A DNA stretch of 64,000 nucleotides. It comes from Kalaharituber pfeilii (Eukaryota > Ascomycota > Pezizomycetes > Pezizales > Pezizaceae). How positions within the stretch are numbered: position 1 is the first letter of the stretch; every line of letters starts with the position of its first letter. The notes under the pieces are model-generated. The model saw nothing but the letters and a program-made list of their open reading frames with translations, ran no database searches and was not told the DNA's origin. The stretch lies in contig WHUZ01000001.1 of NCBI GenBank assembly GCA_015179045.1, forward strand, positions 62,001-126,000. Direction: 5' to 3'. A program made the translations under genes and the position numbers. Positions 44,052 to 55,900 of the stretch are shown piece after piece.

Positions 44052-44094
44052 TATCCCAATGAGTTTTTTTTTTTTTTTTTTATATCCCAATGAG
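44052..44094 (-). mobile_element. Poly(T)-only insertion with 12-bp TSD
   Basis: The insert (44064-44082) is eighteen T and one A. It is flanked by perfect copies of tatcccaatgag (44052-44063 and 44083-44094). No LINE sequence remains, so this looks like reverse transcription that never left the poly(A) tail. Slippage cannot make a 12-bp duplication of non-repetitive sequence. Confidence 0.85.
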
Positions 44095-45522
44095 TGCCAC
44101 GTAAACTTATGGGAAATCATGTTATAGCATTAATTGGTGTCGATAAAATTGGACCGTGCTAGTGCAGCGAACCCAACGCAATCCCACCCCACCGCATTTG
44201 CAGCCGATGTCGAATAGGTTGAACTTGTGCTGTCGGACTAGTTGAACTCTGACTCGTTTTTGAAGTGCCTTACAGGGTTTAGATAGGTTGCAACCGCAAA
44301 ACTATGATCGGAATGAGAGTTTGAAGATCGATGTCAAGTCAATCACTAATGACAGTGAGACTATGTACATGCAGTGGTAATAAAATGCGGCAAGTCGAGG
44401 AAGGCTGGCAAGTGCGTGAATTGGCCGTAATCAGACAATTGATAAGTGAAGGTGAGAATATTGGCGTTCTAATAGCCTGTCGATGCAGAAATTTTATTCG
44501 TTATCTATTTTCAGGTTATAAATCTCACACAGAAGATTTGCATGCTGTAATTAGTGGTAATGGAACGGGGTCATGAACTGCATATGTGCTTTACATGTAT
44601 TGTATTCTACACTTCTTTATCTAAGCAGATACGGGCAGCACAAAGAATTCAAGATGGAACCATAATACTAATCCACTTGGAGCTGTTGTGCAACCATCAT
44701 AATCCTAGCTGTGGTACAAATGAGTAGAAATACACATACCAGGATACCGTGACTGCTGTACCGTCCTCTACTAGCGGCGATTTATGACCTAACCCAAGGG
44801 CCAGCCGGTAGCCTACCAGCCTATATTGCAGCCTACCGGTACCTATTGAAGCTGAAGGTGCAGAGATGTTGATTCATATAGGTAATTGCACCTGTGGTAT
44901 CAGTAAGCCTGTGTTCGAGGTGAATCACTTGTGCTCGTAGTCTCGTGGCCTTTCTGAACTGAACTGACTTTACGTACCTACAATACAGACTGTACGGAGA
45001 GTCAGACAAACAGGAGTTGCTTTTCTCATGTCTGAGTCCGTTTCCCATCGAAAGTGTATTGCAAACCAAGTACAAATCATATTGTATGTACAGGCCTAGC
45101 AGAAAGTGGGATTATGCAGTATAAGGAAAAGTGCTTTACCACGCGCGAGCCATGCATCCGAAAGGACCCCTTTGCGAAAACATAACCAAAAGTACTCCTT
45201 TAAAATTCTGAGAATGGGTTTAGATTTCCTGATGTCCATTCATGTGGTGCATTAGTTTTTTTTGTAATTTTAGCTACTTCATTGATTTTTTTAGTGATTT
45301 TTCGAACAATGCTCAGAAGTGGACCATGGAAGGTCCGTTCAGGTGTATGTCTCACTTTTCCTCATCTGCACAGTCCCGAAGACTTTCTGCTAGGCACTGT
45401 ATAATTCCTTTTTGGAGCCCCTGTTTTTCCAAACTTTCCGCCGTACTCTACAAATTTGGAAAGTGATTGATTTGCTGGTATGCAAGCCATAGCGCTTTTC
45501 ACAAACGTCGTGGAAATACAAG
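44095..45522. other. Unassigned stretch
   Basis: Several short frames (for example 44331-44576 and 44833-45075) lack domains. No repeat boundary was recognised. Confidence 0.4.
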
Positions 45523-45524
45523 TA

Positions 45525-45872
45525 CCGCATAATCTGGCGAGCAAGACCCCAAGTCGGACTTTTCGGTGGCAGGTGGATCTCAACTAGGTGAGACTTAGGG
45601 AATTTGGAGTGACAAGTCTTCTAAACAGAATAGAGTATAGGGACAGCTGGCCAAGGCTCGAGCATGTTAATTCATTGGCCTGAGGGTGTTTTTGCTTACT
45701 GCTCAAGATCATTATCCGTACCCAAAAACAAAATCTAAACTGAATTCTGATCTCTCCTATTCCTAGTTTCACTTAGGAGAGTGTCTCTCTAGCTCGATCT
45801 ACATAGAACTAACAGTCATATGCAAAAGGTTCTCTTTTACTGTCGACGGGTCTTGCTCGCCAGATTATGCAG
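45525..45872. mobile_element. TA-flanked MITE, 348 bp
   Basis: Inverted repeats of about 25 bp: CCGCATAATCTGGCGAGCAA on the left and, reversed, CTGCATAATCTGGCGAGCAA on the right, both continuing gaccc. TA lies at 45523-45524 and 45873-45874. No coding capacity is present. Confidence 0.85.
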
Positions 45873-45874
45873 TA

Positions 45875-46336
45875 TCTGATTACTTACAACTACCCAATTT
45901 TCTTCTAATATATATTTCCCCAATTTCTTTTTCTTGCTCTCGTACCCTGGTTTCCTCTTTTCATTAAGTGATTAGGAATGTGGTCACCAGCTTGGATTAT
46001 CTTCGATATCTCCAGCATCATTGTGGTGCTTTGATTTTGCCGTCCTCACATGTCACTTACCTCTGAGTTGATGGCGTAGCCCCTTAGAGATACGTGTAGG
46101 GTATAGTGAGGTGTAACCAGTTGTAACCTTGGAAAAGGATGCACCGAACGATCTCAGTACTTAATAACTAGGGGGCGAGGCTCTCGCGGAGCCGCGAGGG
46201 TTTTGGGGTGGGTTTACACAGGCTCCAGCTCAGACGGTTACACTTATGCCCCTCGAGGACCCCGAGTGAAGTGAGGGCGTCATTACGGTTGAGGGCTGGT
46301 CGTTACCATCTGAGGGTGGGGGGTGGCGAGCCACCG
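45875..46336. other. Unassigned stretch with a GC hairpin
   Basis: At about 46172-46200, gaggctctcgcggagccgcg forms a GC-rich hairpin-prone sequence. No gene was recognised. Confidence 0.35.
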
Positions 46337-47059
46337 GACGGCAGTTTTTTTTTTTTTTTTTTTTTTATTTATATCAATACTCGCATGCCGCCCTACGGGC
46401 TATGGCGAGGCCTGTATATTAAGGAAAGAGAAATAAAAGTCTAACTACATGTGTTTCCCGCGGTACTAGTGCATGGTGCGGGTGGTGATCCCTTGTACAG
46501 GTGCGTCACTTCCGTCCCCTGTCCTGTTCATAAGGGCTAATCCTCAACCATTTCCCTCCGAGCCTTACCCTGTCGATGTCAGTGTTGTCTTCTAAGTATA
46601 CCACCACTAAACTCGTCTTCTTTCCCTCTTCCAACAACACGGACTTTTTTCTTAACCACCTAATTCCCACGGTCTTTCCCAGGCCCGCGTTCCCTGTCTC
46701 CAACCATCGTCTCACTCTCGCCACATCCTTCCTCAGGGCGATTCCATGTACTACGACGCCGTATTTCGGGGCTGTGGCAGCGTCGGGTCTCGGTGGAGCG
46801 GTGATGGGGGATTTTCCTTTGTCCTTTGTGGGCTTCTTGTCTTGTTTGGGCGGTCTTGGTCTTGTCTCGGGTTCGGGGGTAGTGGTCGGGGGCGAGGTTT
46901 GTGTAGTGGAGGCGGCTGGGGTGTCTACCGTGGGTGCCGCCGGGACTTCGGCCGGAGGAGAGGAGGCTATTTTCTTGGCTTCTTTCTTGTCTAGCCGTCT
47001 CTTTATCTCGTATGGTTCTTGGGGTGACGGCTGTCGGCCCTTCCTCTTCTGACGGCAGT
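46337..47059 (-). mobile_element. ORF1-plus-tail LINE derivative (family-1 tail), 705 bp
   Basis: gacggcagt flanks the insert (46337-46345 and 47051-47059). On the minus strand it enters mid-ORF1 and stays open for about 180 codons to a stop near 46507. It has a basic Pro/Lys-rich region (KRKGRQPSPQEPYEIKRRLD), a Thr/Pro linker, then a compact domain (YGVVVHGIALRKDVARVRRW, TVGIRWLRKK, TSLVVVYLED, RLGGKWLRISPYEQ). The last phrase is typical of Tad-type ORF1 just before its zinc knuckles, which are missing. About 100 bp later come the LINE tail and a run of about 22 A. ORF2 is missing. Confidence 0.85.
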
Positions 47060-49532
47060 GAGTTCACAGACCATTGACATAAGCAGCGACAAGGTCGTGC
47101 TGATTCGGCAATAAGACCAGTACATAGATTTATATTTACATTTAAAAGATAGAAGAGAGATAGCAACCAGTAACAGATAATAGTCACAACAATGCATGGT
47201 TTATACTGAAGTGGACCCTCATTTTGGTGTCATATCCGCATCTCCAATACCATCATACAATTATCGGCTAGTAAGATGAGCATGCCAGAGCATGTAACCA
47301 TTCAGGCAAGTATGTAAAATATTGCGCCGAATTCAAACTGTCTTGACAGTCTGGCATTGTATGGAATTGTACTTGAAGTTTGCACCTATTCACTCAACGT
47401 TCAAGTTTACGTTTAATGTATTACAGGCTTAATCACACATATAGTAGTTCTGGCTGTAACCATACCACCCTGGACTTCGAGAAGTACCTAAGTACATTTG
47501 AGAACGTATACACGCCATTGATTTTTGTACCTGGCAGACGTCTCCCATCGATATAACTTCTAATCTTAGCACAACTAGAGAATGATTACCGCATGCCTAG
47601 CAGCCCGCATGCATGCCTGGTAACTGACGCTTCGACTTGTCTTATGAAATATTTGGTTATGCAATGGTGGCTTGATTGACTATGATTGTCAGCCACGAAT
47701 TTTGATTTTACAAGTACTCAGATCTCGATTCTGTGGGATGCGGTTAAACCAAATGTAGAAATCGCTGAGAATAAGAATATTAATGTACCGGCCATATACT
47801 TACATTCTATGTTGTAGTTCTTTCGCCAGTGTGATTGGATAATTTCGTTGAACAAGTTCCTTTTAAGGTTACTCTTTCCCAATTCGGTGCAACTGCAATC
47901 TCGGCATCGACCAAACTGGGGAAGACGCTATAATTAAGTATATACCCATAAAAGCCTCAGCATCGTGATCTGGAAACCCGCAACAAAAAACATTGAGTCC
48001 AATATCCCAACCAATGGTAATCCTCATAACATATACTGTATACGTAACTATAGACAAACTGGAACACAAAGCGTGGGGAATGACACCTTATATAGATATT
48101 GTCCGACGTTCTGTTTATGCCTTTCCGTCACATAAAATCACAAGAGTACAATAAGCCATCACCGCTGAGTGGGTAGGCACTTCACAAAACGCGATCATCT
48201 TGCTTATATATAGTAGATGATAGGGTGGGGATGCTCATGCACTTAGCCGTGGGAACGCACCGTGTAGGCTGTAGACAATAGTTTGAAGGCTGAGCAGGTG
48301 ATGCTTGGGCAGTAAATTCAAATATAGACTATGGTGGAGATCTACAGCCAAAATATACTCCTGACGTTCATATAAGCTTATCTCTTAGTGTCTCTAGATC
48401 TACAAGCGATGCATACATCAACGCTCTTTTTCTGTGGAATCCGTGCCAACCACATTAAGAAGCGGCCAAGGGAGTGGACCTGTACTATTGCGTCAGTTTT
48501 CCACGAGCCCACTTCCGTCCCATAATCGTTGCTGCTTGTACATCTACATATAATAATTGCTCTCCAATAGCTGCATGTCCCGTCTTGATGCATCATGTTT
48601 GCTAGTGCAATCGGTACATGTGCAACCTTAATTGGCTCGCCACGAAATTTACTGTACAGGCTAGCTGATAATCCCCGGCCATGGCATGCGGGTTCGTGTG
48701 AAATCATTGGTTCTCGCAGAAGATCGGATAACTATAAATGACGCATGGGTCGGTGATACATGAAGCTTAGTAGATGTAGAAGGTGACCCTCGCTGAGAAC
48801 GCATTGAATTTCCAACTCCGAGTGGGCAATTCATGATTGTTTGTGGAACAGCTACTTACCTTCGTCATAAAGAGCCTTGTCTCTAAGTGAACCCCCCTGG
48901 GAATACACAAAGTAGGTTTACATTCTAATTAGACTTCGCTATGTTGGTCTCGTATTCATACAAATATGTCTAAGGTGCCTATTTTTGAAAAGTTCTAACT
49001 TGAAACCTTTATCTACTAGCTATAGTAAATAAATATTGGTTTAGCTACAGAAGCTTGGGAAAGGCTAGTTGAGGCGTACAGGAGATTAGAGAATGTAATC
49101 GGAAAGGTACAAAGGCTTAATAGAGGGCTAAAGACGCTCGATATGGGGAGTAGAGAGGCTCAATGGGGAGTAAGTTAGTGACTGCTAGAAAAATGGGGAT
49201 ATTTCTTATCGATAAGCACCCAAAATAGGCATAGACTCGGCTTCTTTACAAGCATAGATACTTACATGTCTGAGCATCAAAAAAAATAGCATTTAGTAAC
49301 GAAAATACGGTTATTTTGTTAGTAGGACAGGACATGGTATGCTTTTATCGAAGTTTACTGTAGTCCATGTATCCATGTTTCACAAGATTGGAACATTAGA
49401 ACGTCAAGGCGATTACGTCGGCGTTGGAAAACCTTCAAACCACTTTATGATATAGGATTTTCATTTATAATGCAGCTTTGTGTAACGAACACGGGGAGCT
49501 ACAACCTCATATTGAATTCCATGATTTGCATG
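47060..49532. other. Unassigned stretch
   Basis: A 109-codon minus-strand frame (48378-48707) has no domain and ordinary composition. No TIR, LTR or poly(A)-TSD signature was recognised. Confidence 0.4.
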
Positions 49533-49704
49533 TACTCGTTACCAGCATTTAGTGATGCAGGTGAGGCTAAGGCCTGTACCTGACTTTGGGAGCAAAATTG
49601 TATGGAAAATACCCGTCAGTTGCAGTATCCATCCCCGATCCGGTCGACTTTTCTCGCACGGCCATAACAGCCTCACCTGCATCACTAAATGCCAGTAACG
49701 AGTA
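49533..49704. mobile_element. MITE-like inverted repeat, 172 bp
   Basis: Arms of about 36 bp begin tactcgttac(c/t)(a/g)gcattt and end ctgaggct-side of gatgcaggtgaggct; they differ at two positions. About 100 bp separate them. The ends begin and finish with TA, consistent with a TA target. No coding capacity is present. Confidence 0.75.
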
Positions 49705-50760
49705 TACTAAGTATTTACTAGTACCTACTCATCCTTGGCAGTTACATGTTGGGCAACGAAGTGTGAAGATTCGAACAAGTACTACAGTCTCGAACCATAT
49801 ATGCGATACCTCCCTTACATTCGATTTAAGGGTGCCTACCTAATTCATCAATTGGTAAAGCTTGTTTTACGGTTTTCGGCAATGACTACCCGACCACTTG
49901 CATTTATATACGCGCATGCAAGTATATATATAATAGCGCATCGACCTCGACATTCAGGTGTGATGTATTTCAGCATCTTGGCTCGACGAAGTAATGCTGA
50001 CCTGCATCATAAACATGGAAGCCTTAAGTTTGATATTGTGCGTTGTGTTTGGAGGCGCCGTAGGTCCGTTGTTGCCATTGGAGGTTTATGTAATATTTTT
50101 ACTTACAAATGCCAATCGAAATCGTGACTTACATGGATAGTCTTGAAGAATTGAGAAAATACATACTTCTCCTTATGATAGGATTCTGGTGACTTGTTTT
50201 GGATTGTTAGATAGCATAATGGTACAGAGGAATGATGCTACTTACTTTGCGAAGTGCGTTACCTTCGCTCCACGCTGCTCAAGGGCTAATGCATTACGTG
50301 GTTTGCGCATCATAATCAATCAATCGATAATTAATCGACAGTGAAATACATATCGGCTATTTTGATCGACGTGCGCACTCTTCTTATACAAGTAAATCCT
50401 AGTAGCTATAGTTCCGCCCTCCTGGCATCAACTACGCTTAGCTTTTCGAGCCTCAACCCCGATTGATTTAACACCTTACTGTCTACTGTTTTTTCCACCC
50501 ACCTGTGGAATCCCCAATCTCATGCGAGGATTTCCGAAAGCGGCGCTAGGTAAAGAGCCAAACCCAAGCACGCGATGCCAGGAATAGGCTTTCTTGTGCC
50601 ACCAGACATTCTTGGGTTCGGGCACGTTTAATAACATTTCGTAGAATGCGGAAGTTGGGAAGCGCAGAAAAAGCATTGCGAGAACAAGATTTGGTTGCTA
50701 GCCGGGATCCGACAGGGGCGAAGGGTATTGTCTGCTCAAAGGTAAGCAATCATGACAGAT
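49705..50760. other. Unassigned stretch
   Basis: A 130-codon plus-strand frame (49735-50127) overlaps the MITE-like element's flank and has no recognisable domain. No gene is called. Confidence 0.4.
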
Positions 50761-51324
50761 TGGATGACTTCCCGTGGGCGAGACCCAGATTCCTAGTCCA
50801 AATTCTGTCCCAGATCCCAATTCCCGTGGCAACCACAAAATAAAAATTTCAGAGTCCCAGATTCTCAAAGCTGTCAGCACATCATACGCCAGCGCCACTA
50901 CAAAGGCAAGTACATTATGCACCCATTATTGCATGCAATAAAATTGCTTTCATCATTGTTGCTTAATTTGAAGACCCAATAGACTTAAGAAAATCATTAA
51001 TAAAAGAGCTTCTTCCAACTCAGCACCTGTATGAGTGGCGATATTTTTGGCGTAGACGTGTATTTTGGGGTAGAAAACGGGGTGACATATTTTATTTTTG
51101 GTGTTGAGGTTAGATATGCAAACTACAAGGTATGCAGTTTTAATTCTGCGTTGCCTAACCCCTTTTGTTCGTCTGAAAATTTTTTTGTGAATCTGGAATC
51201 TGGCAGAGGGGTGAGGGGGTATGCGAGATTTGAGAATCTGGACGGGGGTTTGAAAATTTTTCTGAGCGATCGAGCAGTGATAAGCCTGTGGATTTGTGAA
51301 TCTGCGCTCACCGGAAGTCATCCA
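50761..51324. mobile_element. Inverted-repeat element, family M2, copy 2
   Basis: The ends TGGATGACTTCCCGT and, reversed, TGGATGACTTCCGGT match 40293-40922, as do the subterminal ccagattctca and ctggcagaggggtgaggggg regions. The size is 564 bp. Nothing resembling a transposase is present. Confidence 0.7.
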
Positions 51325-52960
51325 TTGTTTGGCAAATTCTTTTTTCAAGCTGTCAGGAGATTGCGGGCCCTGCGGAGGACAAATGCTCATAATGCGGAAT
51401 TTTGGCACCGAGTTTAGATGGGTGGGTTGGCGGCAAAGGAATTCGGTGTGTTAGAGAACTGCACTTTCTACTCTGGACTCCGTGCTGACCGTGGAGATAG
51501 TGTCCCTCGTGTGAATGCGAGGTACAGGTCCTGTGCTCTACCGCTTCCTCCGCATGCCAATTTCGTACACCACTTGAATGTAACACAGCGCTGTCAACCT
51601 CCCGTGCAATCGTACAACACAACTGAATTAACAAAAACAGTGTGTACCTACATGTACATGCGTGTTGTCAAGTGTCGCAACATGCATCGCGTCTTTTCTT
51701 TCCTTAGGCTGAGACTATTGATAAGAAGAGCAGATGGCAGGGAAGTATATGTGAGCAAATACATACTAGCAATATATGGACACTTTTTACCTATGGGCGA
51801 GTGCATTGAGTGTGGGTGGAGTGACCTGAACGGTGGGTCACCGCCATGCCAACATTGCTTGATGGGGTGGCATGGATATTGAAAAATTCACTTTAGTGTA
51901 AGTACCTTATGCATGCTATCTACACTTTTGTGCGACGAGATAGACCCACCTGACATTTACTGTGCATGCTTCTTAGACGCCTTACACACAGCACGAGCTC
52001 TCCGCTGGCATTCATCTGCATGGTGACAGCTTGGGACCAAGGTCTAAATAGGTATTAATATCTAATCACCAACTGCCACTGAGGGCATGTGCATGGGGGA
52101 GCTCTCAGCTCGACATATGCAATTGCTAGATGGCATGGGATTGTTCAGATGGCATGCCAACTACTGTAAGCACTTCTGTGGTGACCAGGCATCTGGTTCC
52201 GGCAGTATTATCCCTCCCCGCCCCCCACTTCCCCCTGGTCACCCGGGATCCCCTTCATGGTTCCTGCAGCAGAGGATTTTTAACACATCATTCTCACCAC
52301 CAATCCAGATGCATCCTTCCCACTTCTTTCTATCTACAGCTTCCCGTCGTGCGCTATCGCCGTCTATCTCGTCGATAGGTGATTGGGCGTTTGTTTGCGA
52401 AGCTCGTGGAGCGGCGGCCGAGATTGGGATTGAGGCATTGCTGTACGTACCTTTCAGTGGTGACCTAGCGGGGTGGAAATCCTTCAGCCCAGACTACAGG
52501 CTCGGTGGCAGAGGGGGATAGGGTAAGTACTTAAGATTATCTCTCACCCTACCTCCTTCTTCCCTTCCCCATACTCCAGTCTGCGTTCGGTTGCTAGAGT
52601 GCGCGGAAGGTGCTGACGCCGAGTAACCTGACGTCCAGCCTAGGGCATTGAAACACACCCTGTGGTGCCCTCGCTCGCTCGCGGAGTGGTTAAGCGCTGG
52701 GGCAGGATTGCTCGCTTCGTTTTGGGGTTTTCGCTCGCTCGCTGATAGCGGCTTTACTTTCTAATATAATACCAAATTGTTACGAATAGCTCCGAACTCT
52801 GGAACTTTAACGAATCGCTTTCTATTCATATTTTTATCTTTCTCCACTTCCGATCCCCGACAGCACAAAGCTTCGGGAACAAATCAATTCCTTCATAAAC
52901 AGACCTCCAGAGGTGAGATATCCTCTGAGGTCATCGCGGTCAAGTACGATTCTGCAGAGC
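51325..52960. promoter_or_regulatory. 5' flank of the WSC-domain gene; unassigned open frames
   Basis: Frames at 51418-51882 and 52087-52521 are open for about 150 codons. Some phrases look protein-like (GECIECGWSDLNGG, GDWAFVCEARGAAAEIGIEA), but no domain or splice model is convincing; they could be relics. Closer to the gene, 52540-52580 is pyrimidine-rich and the word tcgctcgctcgc occurs near 52673 and 52729. The pyrimidine tract is the kind of sequence found upstream of fungal start sites. Confidence 0.35.
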
Positions 52961-55900
52961 ATGGGGCGAGGAAATTCTGTGCAGCATGTGCTGCTGGGGA
53001 TGTTAATTGCACTGGTGATGGCGTTGGTGTCGGTGGTTCAGGTTGCGGCATTGGCCGCTACGGATACCATCACCAGCGGAGGAGACAACACTCGAACCGG
53101 ATATCAAACGTAAGTCATTTCATTTCAACCATTTGAACTCCCCATCCGGACCCGTACTGACAATGGCGCAAACAGCAACCACAACATGGACCCCGCTGTG
53201 GTCGGCTCGTCCCAATTCGGTATCATCTGGCGCAAAACACTCCTGGGCAACTACAATGGATGGACAGAACAAATCTACGCCCAAGCGCTCGTGTACACAC
53301 CAGACGACGGCGGAAAGCAGTTCGTGTACGTCGCGTCGCAGATGAACTGGATTTACAAGATCGATGCTATCACTGGCGACATTGTGCTCGCGCGCAACCT
53401 GCATATCCCATTCTTGGTGTCTGAGCTCGACGGCTGCAATGATATTAGCTTCTGCATCGGCAGCACCGCGACCGGGGTCATTGATCCGAATACAGGAACG
53501 TGGTATCTCACGACCAAGACATATAGGGACCAGAGCGGCGTTGAGAAGGGGCGGCTGAATGGACGATACTACGTCCATGCTATCGACACCCGGACCCTTG
53601 AGGAGAAGCCGAACTTCCCGATCAACTTGGAGGGGCTCATCGCCAACAACAACCCCATTCGTATGTTCCAAGGTGGCATCCACCACCAGCGCCCTGCGCT
53701 CATGCAGCACGGTCCGTACATATACGCAGGATTCGCCTCGCACTGTGTGCAGTACAATTTCACTGGGTGGATCATTGGCTGGCACGGCGTCACGGGACAG
53801 ATTGTGGAGAAGTTCGCGACCGAAGGGGGGCCGGAGGACAAGAAGGGTGGAGGTGTTTGGATGAGCGGTGGGGGGCTAGCGAGTGATGTCCCTGGGAGAC
53901 TGATTTTTGCGACGGGCAACGGGTATGCGAGCCAGTTGGATACAATCCCAGTTCCGGGGAGACAGCCGCCGACGGCTTTGGAGGAGGCGGTCGTCCACAT
54001 GAGTATTCAGGATAATGGAAGTTTGAAGGTGGTGGATTTTTTTATGCCGTGGGAGAAGACGGCGTTGGATGGGGCGGATAAGGGTGAGCATACTTATAAG
54101 CCTCTCAGCTTGCATTTGCATTTTTTTCGCTGTTGCGGCGTGAATGCTACAATGGGTGGTGCTGATGTAGGTCATGTTATTATGTAGATTTGGGAACATC
54201 CGGTGTTGCGTTGCTGGATCCAACTGTTTTCACAACTCCGACCGTGAAACGCATCGGCTGCATCGCCGGGAAGTCTGGAAAGCTCTATTTCCTCAACTTG
54301 GAGTATGTTGTCGCCCCATTAACCCCCTCCTCCCCCGTTTTCGCCATTTACTAACTCTTCACTCCCCCCGCCTCCAGCGACCTAGGCGGCTACCAAATGG
54401 GCCCCAACAAAAAGGACGCCGTCCTTCAAGTTGTCGAGCTCAAGAACTCCGTTTTTGCCACCGCCGGCTCGTATCCAGGAACCCCCGAAGAAGGCGCATA
54501 CGTCTACGTCAACGTCGTGCAGCACGAATCTGTCGTCTTCAAGTTCAGCGTTGGGCCCAATGGCGAGCCTGTCTTCACACAGGTCGCAGAGACCCCGGAG
54601 AAGACTGCGTATGTGCTGGGTGTAGGCCACGGGACGAGTACGTCGTTAAACAAACAGCCAGGGACTGGTTTGTACTGGATCACGGATATCCAGGGGCTCA
54701 ATCTCAGGGTGTACAAGGCTGTGCCTGTGGGAAGCCAGTTGGAGCTCATCAAGGGGCTGAATATTCCGGGGCAGATCAAGTTCAGCAGGCCTACATTTGG
54801 CGATGGACGTGTGTATCTGACGACCAGTACTGGACACCTCGTCATGGTAGGGTCGCCCGTTAATCCGCCCTTGCTCTGCACCAGCCCAGTCCAATTCGGC
54901 GAGGTGACTATCGGAGACCCAGCTGGGATTGAGCTAGATGTGTCGTGCAAGGCGAATATTGCCACCTCTATCACCTCCGTGGCGCTGCGCATTGGCAAGG
55001 ACTTTGCAATCTCTAACGTCGGAACGCTTCCCCACGCCCTGTCGGCAGGCCAGAATATGACATTTAAGGCCAAGTTCCTTCCCACCGGCCCAGGACCACT
55101 GTCGGATGATGTCCAGATCCAGACACAGAACGGCGTTGCCAACTACGCAGAAAACACTCTCATCGCGCTGCGCGGAATCGGAAGAAGCTTGACTCCCATC
55201 CTATTTATCAGTCCGAACACCGTCTCATTCCCGGGGACAATCACGGGGGAGAATCCCGCGGGGGTGAACCGCTCGTTTGTTATTTACAACCAGGGTGACA
55301 ACGTGTTGACGATTACCGACTACGATCTCTCGGAGGTGAGCGAGAGCGGCCCGTGGCTCCCTGAAGGCAGTCTGAAGGCAGGTCCAATCACATTCGGCGC
55401 TATCCCAACGAGCATCCCAGGGCGGGGATCCGTCACCATCAATGTCAACTTCAACCCGACCGTCAACGGGAATTACGGCGCATACATGCTCATCAAGAGC
55501 AATGGCGGTAACAAGTTCGTCACCATTGTCGGCACCTCAGGGGGGTATCCGAAAGCCAAACTCGAGTTCGAGAAGCCGGATGGCAGCGGTTGGGTCCTGT
55601 TCGACAAAGGCGATCCCAACTTCGTGTTCGATTTCGGCACGGTGTATCAGCAGACCACGAGGACGCTGAGGCTGCGGCTCACCAACGACGCGCCCCCTGG
55701 TTCGGCCATTTTGGGCATCACGGTCAGCAAGCCTCCGATCGGGACGGGCCAGGTCGTGGGTGCAAGAAACGGCTTCGATCTCGGCGAAGGCACCCAGCTT
55801 CTTCCCGGCGAGAATGCCACTGCCGCCCTCTTCTGTTCGGTTCCCAAGAGCCAGATCAACGTGGACTCGTACATCGCCAATGCAACGTGGACTATGAACC

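Noticed and set aside
48378..48707. 109-codon minus-strand frame
   Set aside because: No domain or splice evidence and no codon-level bias was apparent.
51418..52521. Two frames of about 150 codons upstream of the WSC gene
   Set aside because: They could not be joined by plausible introns and match no family I know; kept only as a comment on the 5' flank.
53120..53785. 221-codon minus-strand frame opposite the WSC gene
   Set aside because: It is a shadow of the strongly coding plus strand; the plus-strand reading gives signal peptide, domains and consistent introns.
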